Part shown: positions 1 through 6,314 of the stretch, one piece after another
Numbering within the stretch: position 1 is the first letter of the stretch
Layout of the letters: every line of letters begins with the position of its first letter
Source of the DNA: JAHBXL01 sp038247555
Lineage (GTDB): Bacteria > Planctomycetota > Phycisphaerae > Phycisphaerales > UBA1924
NCBI GenBank assembly: GCA_038247555.1
Contig: JBBRUT010000072.1
Span: forward strand, 1 to 16,417
Length of the DNA: 16,417 nucleotides
Reading direction: 5' to 3'
The notes under the pieces: model-generated
Told to the model about the DNA's origin: nothing
The model's input: only the letters and a program-made list of their open reading frames with translations
The model's database searches: none
Made by a program: the position numbers and the translations under genes

Positions 1-566
1 ACCACGACTCGGCCGACAAAGCCGCGCGGTTCATCATGGACTGCAACCAGCGGAAGGTCCCGCTGGTGTTCCTGCACGACACGACCGGCTTCATGGTCGG
101 CAAGGAGAGCGAGCAGCACGGCATTATTCGCGCTGGCGCGAAGATGGTCAACGCGATGAGCAACTGCATCGTCCCCAAGATCGTCGTCATCACCGGTGGC
201 TCGTACGGCGCAGGAAACTACGCGATGTGCGGCCGCGGATTTGATCCGTTCATCACGCTCGCCTGGCCGAGCGGCAAGTGCGCCGTGATGGGCGCGAACC
301 AGGCCACGGGCGTGCTGACGACGATCGAGGAGGCGAGCCGGAAGCGTAAAGGCGAGGCGATCGACGAAGAGACCCACAAGGCGATCTATGCCGCGGTGCA
401 CGCCAGCTATACCCAGCAGGCCGATATCCGCCACGGCGCAGCACGCGGCTGGCTGGACCGCATTATCGAGCCCCACCGCACACGCGAGGAACTCATCGCG
501 GCCCTCCAGATGACGGAGAACTGGGACTACTCGCGCCCGTTCAAAACCGGCGTCCTCCAGACCTGA
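1..566 (+). CDS. Acyl-CoA carboxylase, carboxyltransferase (beta) subunit, 3' part
   Basis: This is the C-terminal part of a carboxyltransferase subunit of a biotin-dependent acyl-CoA carboxylase. It moves the carboxyl group from carboxybiotin onto an acyl-CoA such as methylcrotonyl-, propionyl- or geranyl-CoA. The gene is cut by the window edge: the first whole codon is at 3 and the frame is open to it, so no start is visible; about 187 residues remain, against 500 or more for the family. Visible family features are the DTTGFMVG stretch followed by GAKMVNAMSN, then GGSYGAGNYAMCGR and AVMGANQATGVL, which belong to the crotonase-fold acyl-CoA and carboxybiotin sites. The wording GSYGAGNYAMCGR with a following WP segment fits methylcrotonyl-CoA carboxylase beta-like proteins best, but the substrate is inferred. 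It stops 2 nt before a biotin ligase gene, an apt operon partner. Confidence 0.93.
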   Translation, partial: HDSADKAARFIMDCNQRKVPLVFLHDTTGFMVGKESEQHGIIRAGAKMVNAMSNCIVPKIVVITGGSYGAGNYAMCGRGFDPFITLAWPSGKCAVMGANQATGVLTTIEEASRKRKGEAIDEETHKAIYAAVHASYTQQADIRHGAARGWLDRIIEPHRTREELIAALQMTENWDYSRPFKTGVLQT

Positions 567-568
567 GC

Positions 569-1312
569 ATGGCACCCGCATTCCGCCGCATCGACTTCGA
601 CGAGATCGACTCTACGAGTCTTCATGCACGCCGCCTTCTGAATCGCGGCGAGGCCGATCCTGCGCGGGTTGTGATCTCCGCCGCCGTTCAGACCGGCGGG
701 ATCGGCCGCATGGGCAAGCCCTGGTCCAGTCCGCGCGGGGGCCTGTGGTTCACACTTCTTTGCACACCCGCCCGCCCAATGCCAGCCTTGGTAGACGGCC
801 TGGGCCTGCGCATCGGCGTCGCTATCACCGAAGCGCTCCGCGCTGCCGTCGGCCGCCAGTTTGCCGGTCGTCTCAAACTCAAGTGGCCCAACGATGTCCT
901 GATCGAGGGCAAGAAAGTCTGCGGCGCGCTGACCGAGACCGCCGGCGCGGGCAACGCCTTCCGGGTCCTCATCGGCGTGGGCGTGAACCTGAACCTTGAT
1001 CTGGCCGCCCTGCCCGAGCACCTCCGCGCCAGTTCAACCACGATTCGCGACCTGCTCGGCCGCGACCTCGACCCTGAGCCGCTGCTTGCCGACATCATCG
1101 CGCGAATCGGAGAAGCGGTCGATGCACCGTGGCCCGACACCGCGCTCATCAAGCGTGCCAACGCGATGCTCCACGGCATCGGCGATGAGCACCTCGGAGT
1201 TCTCGAAGATGGCACGGCGGATTTCGGGCTCCTGCTCGGGCTCGACGGCCGCGGCGTGCCGCTCGTCCGCACATCGCGCGGGATGGGCCGGCTTCCCTCT
1301 ACCCCGGTGTGA
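569..1312 (+). CDS. birA: Biotin--[acetyl-CoA-carboxylase] ligase (biotin protein ligase)
   Basis: This enzyme activates biotin with ATP and transfers it to the target lysine of biotin carboxyl carrier domains in the cytoplasm. The 247-residue protein has the catalytic domain near its N-terminus (DSTS at 14-17) and no helix-turn-helix in front, so it is a monofunctional class I ligase, not a BirA-type repressor. Motifs are GIGRMGKPW at 44-52 with SPRGGLWF at 54-61 (biotinyl-AMP loop), KWPNDV at 105-110 and GVGVNLN at 136-142, followed by a short C-terminal SH3-like cap (about 195-240). The loop usually reads GRGRxGR; here the first Arg is Ile45, while the Arg aligned with E. coli Arg118 is kept as Arg47. 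The ATG lies 2 nt after the carboxylase stop, implying co-transcription and probably translational coupling. The function call is firm; the meaning of the loop change is unknown. Confidence 0.93.
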   Translation: MAPAFRRIDFDEIDSTSLHARRLLNRGEADPARVVISAAVQTGGIGRMGKPWSSPRGGLWFTLLCTPARPMPALVDGLGLRIGVAITEALRAAVGRQFAGRLKLKWPNDVLIEGKKVCGALTETAGAGNAFRVLIGVGVNLNLDLAALPEHLRASSTTIRDLLGRDLDPEPLLADIIARIGEAVDAPWPDTALIKRANAMLHGIGDEHLGVLEDGTADFGLLLGLDGRGVPLVRTSRGMGRLPSTPV

Positions 1313-1356
1313 CGCTCTCAAAAACAACACCGCCGACGGAGGAGCCGCCGGCGGTG
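1312..1356 (-). terminator. Intrinsic terminator of the HU gene
   Basis: A perfect 8-bp stem (1328-1335 with 1349-1356, CACCGCCG/CGGCGGTG) with a 13-nt loop is followed, in minus-strand reading, by a T-rich run (TTGTTTTTGAG). It lies about 60 nt past the HU stop, between convergent birA and HU. There is no T-run on the plus side, so it acts mainly on the minus strand. Confidence 0.7.
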
Positions 1357-1416
1357 CAGAGATTCCAACTGCTGATCGCGATTCGGCTCACCGCTCGCAG
1401 GAGCAGTGAACTCGGA

Positions 1417-1794
1417 TCAGACCATGTCCTTCAGGCCCTTGAGGGGGCGGACCTTGACGACGGTGCGGGCCGGCTTGGCCTTCACGGTCATCATCTCGCC
1501 GGGGGCGAAGGGGTTGGGCTTGGTGGTCGCCTTGGTCGCGGGCTTGTAGATCGACTGGACCTTCATCATGCCCGGGACAACAAACACGCGGGGCTTGCCA
1601 TCGGACGGCTTGGCCAGATCCGCGGCCATGATGTTGCCGAGGACTTCGAACACGCCGGCAACCTGCTTGCGGCTGAGTTCGGAATGCTCCGCGATCATGT
1701 TGTAGAGCTCGCTCTTCTTGCGGGGCTTGCTCGACTGAGCGATCTTTGCGGGTTTCTTTGCTGCCTTGGACGTCTTTGCGGTCTTCTTTGCCAT
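1417..1794 (-). CDS. HU-family DNA-binding protein with basic N-terminal tail
   Basis: This is a 125-residue nucleoid-associated protein of the HU/IHF fold, expected to bind and bend DNA as a dimer. Residues 1-27 form a Lys/Ala-rich, probably disordered tail. The HU body starts near residue 28 (KSELYNMIAEHSELSRKQV), continues through VFEVLGNIMAADL, and ends in a beta-arm with KPNPFAPGE (about 92-100) and the closing GLKDMV. The arm keeps the Asn-Pro normally found at the DNA-intercalating tip, but the usual GRNPxTG wording is replaced. Start choice: the frame is open upstream to an ATG at 1881, but that stretch is unlike HU, while the ATG at 1794 has GGAG seven bases before it and opens the basic tail (MAKKTAKTSK). 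Canonical HU is about 90 residues; the extra length is the tail. The gene stands alone, convergent with birA. Confidence 0.9.
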   Translation of the reverse strand: MAKKTAKTSKAAKKPAKIAQSSKPRKKSELYNMIAEHSELSRKQVAGVFEVLGNIMAADLAKPSDGKPRVFVVPGMMKVQSIYKPATKATTKPNPFAPGEMMTVKAKPARTVVKVRPLKGLKDMV

Positions 1795-1801
1795 TCTTCT
1801 T

Positions 1802-1805
1802 CTCC
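1802..1805 (-). promoter_or_regulatory. Ribosome binding site of the HU gene
   Basis: GGAG on the minus strand, seven bases (AAGAAGA) before the ATG at 1794. It supports this start over the upstream in-frame ATG at 1881. Confidence 0.65.
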
Positions 1806-1826
1806 AAGAAAAAGGTCTTGATTGAA

Positions 1827-1846
1827 CCGGTTGCTCCATCAACCGG
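1827..1846 (-). promoter_or_regulatory. Hairpin in the HU 5' untranslated region
   Basis: Perfect 7-bp inverted arms (CCGGTTG/CAACCGG) surround a 6-nt loop. In minus-strand RNA this would fold at or very near the 5' end of the transcript predicted from the promoter at 1853-1881, about 33 nt before the HU start codon. It could stabilise the mRNA 5' end or control translation. The fold is read directly; the role is inferred. Confidence 0.45.
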
Positions 1847-1852
1847 GGCGTG

Positions 1853-1881
1853 GTTGTACACCAGATCGGCTGATACTTCAA
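1853..1881 (-). promoter_or_regulatory. Candidate sigma70-type promoter of the HU gene
   Basis: On the minus strand a -35-like TTGAAG (1881-1876) and a -10-like TACAAC (1858-1853) are separated by exactly 17 bases; each matches four of six consensus bases. Transcription would begin near 1846, giving a leader of about 50 nt that opens with the hairpin at 1827-1846. Confidence 0.45.
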
Positions 1882-1891
1882 CTCTGCTGTT

Positions 1892-1913
1892 GTGGAAAAC
1901 CACGGTTTTCCAC
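1892..1913. promoter_or_regulatory. Perfect palindrome upstream of the HU promoter
   Basis: Two 10-nt arms (GTGGAAAACC and GGTTTTCCAC) are separated by 2 nt. The palindrome ends 11 bp upstream of the candidate -35 of the HU gene, so it looks like a protein-binding operator. It also lies 48 nt beyond the stop of the amidohydrolase gene, but no T-run follows on the minus strand, so a terminator is less likely. The TTTTCCAC half-site is one base from a DnaA-box core, probably by chance. Confidence 0.5.
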
Positions 1914-1960
1914 GCAGAAGAGCATCATCACCGGCTCCGAGCCATCGAATTTCAAGCCAA

Positions 1961-2680
1961 TCACTGCGTTTCCATCCCCATCGCGACGGCCAGTCCGCGC
2001 GTCACGGTCGACCGCACATTGGCCCATCGAGCAGCCCCGCCGCGCACGATTGCCTGGTTTATTTCGATCTCGATGCCACGATAGCAATCGGGCTGAAACC
2101 GGCCTCGGAGGCTGGTTGTGTGGCCATCAGAAGTCCCGCGGTAGGGGTAGTTCATACGCACCCGAAGGCCCGGGTCCGTAGCCCGGATCGCTTCGCGCCA
2201 GGCCGTCGCGAGCATCCGCTCGGCGCTGCGCCGCGGGTCATACAGCAAGCCAATGTCCGCATTCCTGCGAATTCCGGCCAAAATCGGCGTAAAACTGTGA
2301 ACCGAGATGTGGACAACTTTTCCGCGGCGTCGCGCCTGCGCCCCGACTGCCTTCATGACCTGCTCGCGAAACGGGTGATAGTGCTCCTCCAGCAGCTGCT
2401 CCCGAGCTGGCTCGGAAAACCCACCGGAAACCCCGGAAAATACCCGCGGGTGGCCAGGCGATCGATTGAGATCGACGACAAGCCTGGAGGTGGTAGCAAA
2501 GTACAGCGGGGCATTGAGCTCGCACGCCATCTGACGGGCCAGCTCCAAAGCCCCGGGATCCCAGCCGCGGTGCGTTGCAAGCAAGCCTGCAATCGGCGCA
2601 AAGGCCCGGGAATGCTTCCGGGGAACTCGGTTCCCGCCATGCTCACAAGTCAAGATGAGGGCATCAGTTCTGTGCTGCAC
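1961..2680 (-). CDS. N-formylglutamate amidohydrolase family hydrolase
   Basis: This is a probable metal-dependent amidohydrolase of the N-formylglutamate amidohydrolase (FGase, HutG-like) family, which cleaves an acyl or amide group from an amino acid or small peptide. From the GTG start it has 239 residues, near family length. Conserved blocks are CEHGGNRVP (12-20), THRGWDPGA (36-44), DLNRSPGHP (70-78), HISVHSFTP (124-132), DIGLLYDP (142-149), NYPYRGTSDGHTTSLR (177-192) and EIEINQ (204-209); their His, Glu and Asp residues suggest the metal site. Start choice: an ATG at 2761 or 2722 would overlap the upstream gene by 98 or 59 nt and add non-family residues, while the GTG at 2680 has AGAGG seven bases upstream and overlaps by only 17 nt. 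It is the last gene of the amidoligase operon. With no histidine-degradation genes nearby, a role in processing the operon's own product is more likely than histidine catabolism. Confidence 0.88.
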   Translation of the reverse strand: MQHRTDALILTCEHGGNRVPRKHSRAFAPIAGLLATHRGWDPGALELARQMACELNAPLYFATTSRLVVDLNRSPGHPRVFSGVSGGFSEPAREQLLEEHYHPFREQVMKAVGAQARRRGKVVHISVHSFTPILAGIRRNADIGLLYDPRRSAERMLATAWREAIRATDPGLRVRMNYPYRGTSDGHTTSLRGRFQPDCYRGIEIEINQAIVRGGAARWANVRSTVTRGLAVAMGMETQ

Positions 2681-3938
2681 CGAACTGCCTCTTGCTCTGA
2701 ATGCACCCACAGAGCTCGCCATAGATGCGATGGAGTTCCTCACGCGCGACCGGCCCTGCAAGGTTTCCCAAGGCCGCGGCGATGCGATCCGAAAGGGTTC
2801 CGTGTCTCAGAATGTACTCAAGCGCCGCCAGCCTCCCCTGCCCGAATCGGACTCCGGATTGCTCCAGCATTCGCTCCCAGAGTTCATCCGCCCGGCACGC
2901 CCCGGAGGCTGAGTAACCCAGTGCCGCGAGATACGCCGGGTCATCGATCACAGCACGCCCGGCTGCACGGATGGTGCCATCGAGTACCCGCACGAGCGGA
3001 TCGATCGGCCATCGCTGCTGCGCGGCGAGCGAACACGGACCCTCCGCGACCAGCCATTTCAGCACGGCGACTACGCCTTGCACGATGTCGAGATCCGCAC
3101 GTGGGCATTCCTGCACATCCATCACGCGGATCTCGATCGAGCCGCGGTCAAAGCGGGCGATCGCTCCGCGTGAGTTCATCCATTCGGGCTTCATCAGCCC
3201 CGCGTCGTCAAGCCTCCCAACGTCGCGTGCAATCGGTTCCATGATGAGGCTTTGGTAGTCCGCCTGCGTGTACACCGGTTCGGGAATCACGCGGCCCGAG
3301 AGCGTTGGCAGCGCGGCCTGATTGTGGCGATAGACCTCCAGACGGTTGCAGGCCGTGCCTGTCAGCCTGCCATCCATGACGGGGCTCGATGCACAGATCG
3401 CCGGAAGCAGCGGCAGCACCAGACGTACCGCCGCGTGCAACCTGCCGAACTCCTCATCGCCCGAGAAGGGCAGGTTCAGATGCACCGACTGCAGGTTGGC
3501 CCAGCCATGCCGGTAGCAGTTGAAGAGGCGATGGAAGTTGGCGTAGACCTCGCCGTACTCGTGCGGCCAAAGCGTGGTCTCCTTGGCGGGGTCCATCCAA
3601 GGGTGCATCGCTCCCGGCATGATGCACACGGGCCCGCCGCCCCACCCCCCCTCCCCCGAAAGTCCGCCGCCGATCGCGTTGATCTCATCAACGTTGGCGG
3701 CAAAGCCCTTCGCGGCCTCATCAAGGTCTGCGGTGGGAGATGTCGTCTTCAGTTCGATCACATGCGCCACAAGCTCGTTCGACCACGAGATCCCATGCGC
3801 CGCCTCCAGTTCCCCGGTGATCTCGCCTGCGCGGGCCTGCAGCGTCCGATCCGCCACAGGCGCAACGTCAAGCGTCGCGGCGTCGACCAGCATGTACTCA
3901 AGTTCAACGCCGAATGCCTCGAAGAGTCGCAGTGACAC
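2664..3938 (-). CDS. GCS2-type carboxylate-amine ligase (glutamate-cysteine ligase-like)
   Basis: This ATP-dependent ligase of the glutamine-synthetase fold (GCS2 family) joins a carboxylate, usually the gamma-carboxyl of glutamate, to an amine. It has 424 residues, slightly longer than YbdK-like members. Visible blocks are FGVELEYMLVD (9-19, metal-binding glutamates), MPGAMHPW (107-114), LQSVHLNLPF (149-158), SSPVMDGRLTG and ARFDRGSIEIRVMDVQECP (261-279). The start is set at the GTG at 3938, which has GAGGA eight bases upstream and puts the family's first block at residue 9; the frame runs open to an ATG at 4106, but that would overlap the ligase upstream by 113 nt. It follows the ATP-grasp gene by 55 nt and its stop overlaps the next gene by 17 nt. 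Glutathione synthesis is possible but less likely, because no glutathione synthetase is nearby and the neighbours form a known amidoligase set. Confidence 0.9.
   Translation of the reverse strand: MSLRLFEAFGVELEYMLVDAATLDVAPVADRTLQARAGEITGELEAAHGISWSNELVAHVIELKTTSPTADLDEAAKGFAANVDEINAIGGGLSGEGGWGGGPVCIMPGAMHPWMDPAKETTLWPHEYGEVYANFHRLFNCYRHGWANLQSVHLNLPFSGDEEFGRLHAAVRLVLPLLPAICASSPVMDGRLTGTACNRLEVYRHNQAALPTLSGRVIPEPVYTQADYQSLIMEPIARDVGRLDDAGLMKPEWMNSRGAIARFDRGSIEIRVMDVQECPRADLDIVQGVVAVLKWLVAEGPCSLAAQQRWPIDPLVRVLDGTIRAAGRAVIDDPAYLAALGYSASGACRADELWERMLEQSGVRFGQGRLAALEYILRHGTLSDRIAAALGNLAGPVAREELHRIYGELCGCIQSKRQFGAAQN
2688..2692 (-). promoter_or_regulatory. Ribosome binding site deciding the amidohydrolase GTG start
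   Basis: AGAGG on the minus strand, seven bases before the GTG at 2680 and inside the last codons of the GCS2-like gene. It favours this start over the ATGs at 2722 and 2761. Confidence 0.55.
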
Positions 3939-3946
3939 GGAGAGTT

Positions 3947-3951
3947 TCCTC
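3947..3951 (-). promoter_or_regulatory. Ribosome binding site deciding the GCS2-like GTG start
   Basis: GAGGA on the minus strand, eight bases before the GTG at 3938, in the 55-nt gap after the ATP-grasp gene. Confidence 0.6.
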
Positions 3952-3993
3952 AAAGGTGACTGATGGATGAACGGTGAGCAGCCGGTCGAGCGA

Positions 3994-5463
3994 TCATGCT
4001 TTGGCGGTTCCCTCTCGGCGCGCCCGCATGCGATCCAGGAAGACCTGCATGATGCGGTGATACAACTCCTTGCCCATGATGCGGTCCTCGTAGCCCGAGT
4101 CCACATTGGGGTTGTCGTTGACTTCGATCACATACACCTTGCCGTCGACCTGCTTGACGTCCACGCCGTACAACCCATCGCCGATATGGCTCGAAGCCCG
4201 CACCGCGGCGGAAACCACGCGTTTGGGCCAAAGTTCTTCAGGGATTGCCTCAACCTTGCCGAACTCCCGCTCGCCGGATCGCGAAGTCGAAACGATCTGC
4301 CAGTGGCCCTTGGCCATATGGTACTTGCAGACAAACAACGCCTTGCCGTCGAGCACTCCGACGCGCCAGTCATACTCGGATGGCACGAACTCCTGCGCGA
4401 TGATCAGGTCGGACCCCTCCAGCAGTTCGCGCGTCTGCTGCTCAAGCATCGCCGGATCGGTGGCCTTCACGACTCCCTGACTGAACGCTGAGTCGGGCTG
4501 CTTGAGCACACAGGGAAACCCGACATACAGAGGGATGTCCTCGATATTGTCCTTGTGCGCGATGAACGTCCGCGGATGACCAATGTCGTATCGCTCCAGC
4601 ATCTCCGCCAGAAACACCTTGTTGGAGCAGCGGACAATCGACTCGGGGTCATCCATCACAACCAGACCTTCCGCCGCGGCACGGCGCGAGAAACGGTACG
4701 TGTGGTGGTTGACTTTGGTGGTCTCCCGGATGAACAGCCCATCGAACTCGGCAAGGCGTGCGTAGTCATCGCGCCCGATGATCTCGGCGTCGATGCCGAG
4801 CTCCTTGGCCGCGCGGACGAACTTGTCGATCGCGCCGTCGTTCGAGGGCTTTGAGCGCTCCTCAGGGTTGTAGAGGATCGCCAGGTCATAGCGGGAGATG
4901 CTGCGTGGGCCTGATGATCGCCGCTTGCCCGAAAAGTACTCCTGCGCAACATCAAGCAGGAACGCGCGGTGCTCCTGCGGCACATCGCCCACCGGGATCG
5001 GCGCGATGCTCTGGAGTCGCCACCCCTCATCCTTGACAAACTGCGCACGCACCAGCGGTGCCGGGAAGAGATTGAAGAGTTTCAGAGCCAGCCGGTCATA
5101 TCGCTTGGCGACATTGCGGCCGAAGTAAATGGAGAGTGTGAACTCCTCCGCGCCCAAGTGCGCAAGGCTCGCCTGGATCAGTTCGTCAAGGTCATCATCG
5201 GCCAGCCGCATCATCGTGGGCGACTTGAGATCCTGGATCGTGGTAATCGATGGCATGGGTCGGTGGCCGCGTGCCTCTGCGAGCAGCGACACGTAGTACC
5301 CAACCGACTGATAGCGATACGACTTGCACAGGTTGAAGACCTTGGCTCCGCGCAGCTCGCTGTAGCGGGTATCCGACACGTACGAGCGCGCCGCCACGAC
5401 ATCGACCCCGGGCACGTGCAGGGGCCATTTGTCCGGATTGTTCACGACGATCAGGATCGCCAC
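3994..5463 (-). CDS. RLAN-domain RimK-like ATP-grasp ligase
   Basis: This is a predicted ATP-dependent amide-forming ligase. RimK-type enzymes add amino acids, often glutamate, to a peptide or protein carboxylate through an acyl-phosphate. From the GTG start it has 489 residues. Roughly residues 1-180 match the RLAN domain found ahead of such ATP-grasps (VAILIVVNNPDKWP at the start, SYVSDTRY, KVFNLCKSYRYQSVGYYVSLL). The ATP-grasp domain covers about 190-480: VLKQPDSAFSQGVVK (319-333, ATP-binding lysine), EFVPSEYDWRVGV (358-370) and VYVIEVNDNPN (443-453, metal-binding Glu and Asn). The longer frame to an ATG at 5781 only repeats the peptidase coding region in another frame and is Arg/Gly-rich; the GTG has GAGG seven bases upstream. 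It overlaps the peptidase gene by 13 nt, so translation is probably coupled. The substrate is unknown. Confidence 0.92.
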   Translation of the reverse strand: MAILIVVNNPDKWPLHVPGVDVVAARSYVSDTRYSELRGAKVFNLCKSYRYQSVGYYVSLLAEARGHRPMPSITTIQDLKSPTMMRLADDDLDELIQASLAHLGAEEFTLSIYFGRNVAKRYDRLALKLFNLFPAPLVRAQFVKDEGWRLQSIAPIPVGDVPQEHRAFLLDVAQEYFSGKRRSSGPRSISRYDLAILYNPEERSKPSNDGAIDKFVRAAKELGIDAEIIGRDDYARLAEFDGLFIRETTKVNHHTYRFSRRAAAEGLVVMDDPESIVRCSNKVFLAEMLERYDIGHPRTFIAHKDNIEDIPLYVGFPCVLKQPDSAFSQGVVKATDPAMLEQQTRELLEGSDLIIAQEFVPSEYDWRVGVLDGKALFVCKYHMAKGHWQIVSTSRSGEREFGKVEAIPEELWPKRVVSAAVRASSHIGDGLYGVDVKQVDGKVYVIEVNDNPNVDSGYEDRIMGKELYHRIMQVFLDRMRARREGTAKA

Positions 5464-6314
5464 AGACCACCCTCGTTTGCCGGATTCTGGGGCTTGCCCG
5501 GCGGCAGATTCAGCGGCCGCTTGCGGCCCGCCCCTCCCTCGGTTCGTTCTTCGCCCGTTCGACCGCCGTCCGCGAGCCCATCCGCGTCGTCCGTTTCCCC
5601 CGCCGCGGGCGTGCGGCGAGGTTCGATCACCAGCAGGTCGGCATCGTGCGTGAGGATGCCAAGCAAAATGGCGTTCACGAGCCGGTCGATGTCGACAACA
5701 TACTGAAGCCCCTGAAAGGCCGGATTCGGGTGCATCGGATCGGCCACCAACACCGTGCGGTCCTCCTTGTCGTATCCGCACAGCACGACAAAGTGCCCCT
5801 GAGGGTCTCCTCGAATGTCATCATCATCCATGTTCATGCCGTGCTCACGCATCGCACGATACAGGAACGTCGAGCAGAGCCCGGTGATGATCGGCGTACC
5901 GCGGTTGAGGAACTTGCGGATCAACTTGGTCGTGAGGTCTTCAAACTCGATCTCGCCGCCCGCGGTCAGGAACTCGAGGTACGCGCGGTGAGCACGCTCC
6001 GTCCGTGTGCCGACCTTGATCCTCTCGCGCTCGCGCAGCCGCGCGGCCATCCCCTCTGCTGATAAGATGAACCAAGTGGGGTCAAAGACCTCGACGTTCC
6101 ATGTAAAGAGCTTGACGTCGTAGCCCCGGTCGAGGGCGTGCCTCGCCAGGTACGGGGCATAGGTGCCGCCGTGCTCAAGCCGCTGCACCTCGCCGATGAT
6201 CTGCTCAAGCGGCAGCACATCCCCGTGATACCGATAAATCGCGTGCAGGCACGTCGGTCCGCACGTCGTGTCGTCGGGCTGCGGCAGGATGTCGAGCTCG
6301 AGACGCTGCTTCAT
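5451..6314 (-). CDS. C39-like papain-fold cysteine peptidase of the amidoligase operon
   Basis: This 287-residue protein is a probable cytoplasmic cysteine peptidase or acyltransferase related to peptidase C39. The expected catalytic set is visible: Gln12 and Cys18 in PQPDDTTCGPTCLHAIYRYH (11-30), His174 in QGHFVVLCGYD (172-182) and Asp192 in VLVADPMHPNP (188-198). No signal peptide, membrane segment or ABC transporter domain is present, unlike bacteriocin-exporting C39 proteins. Residues from about 233 on form a Gly/Arg/Glu-rich, probably disordered tail encoded next to the junction with the following gene. It is the first gene of the four-gene operon, where it may trim or transfer a peptide made by the two ligases. 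Its ATG at 6314 has no clear Shine-Dalgarno, so the start is less certain than the domain, but the family core begins right at it. Confidence 0.87.
   Translation of the reverse strand: MKQRLELDILPQPDDTTCGPTCLHAIYRYHGDVLPLEQIIGEVQRLEHGGTYAPYLARHALDRGYDVKLFTWNVEVFDPTWFILSAEGMAARLRERERIKVGTRTERAHRAYLEFLTAGGEIEFEDLTTKLIRKFLNRGTPIITGLCSTFLYRAMREHGMNMDDDDIRGDPQGHFVVLCGYDKEDRTVLVADPMHPNPAFQGLQYVVDIDRLVNAILLGILTHDADLLVIEPRRTPAAGETDDADGLADGGRTGEERTEGGAGRKRPLNLPPGKPQNPANEGGLWRS
5471..5474 (-). promoter_or_regulatory. Ribosome binding site deciding the ATP-grasp GTG start
   Basis: GAGG within GAGGGTGG on the minus strand, seven bases before the GTG at 5463 and inside the 3' end of the peptidase gene. 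Confidence 0.6.

Noticed and set aside
1892..1913. The palindrome as a terminator of the amidoligase operon
   Set aside because: No T-run follows on the minus strand, and its position just above the HU promoter fits an operator better.
1904..1913. TTTTCCAC as a DnaA box or replication origin
   Set aside because: Only one or two near-matches, no cluster, no AT-rich unwinding region and no dnaA, dnaN or gidA genes nearby.
1892..3244. A 450-codon plus-strand frame over the amidohydrolase and GCS2-like genes
   Set aside because: Arg/Pro/Ser-rich sequence without family motifs, wholly antisense to two well-conserved proteins.
5464..5781. A 106-residue N-terminal extension of the ATP-grasp ligase
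   Set aside because: It overlaps the peptidase gene in another frame, is Arg/Gly-rich with no domain, and the GTG at 5463 has a good ribosome binding site.
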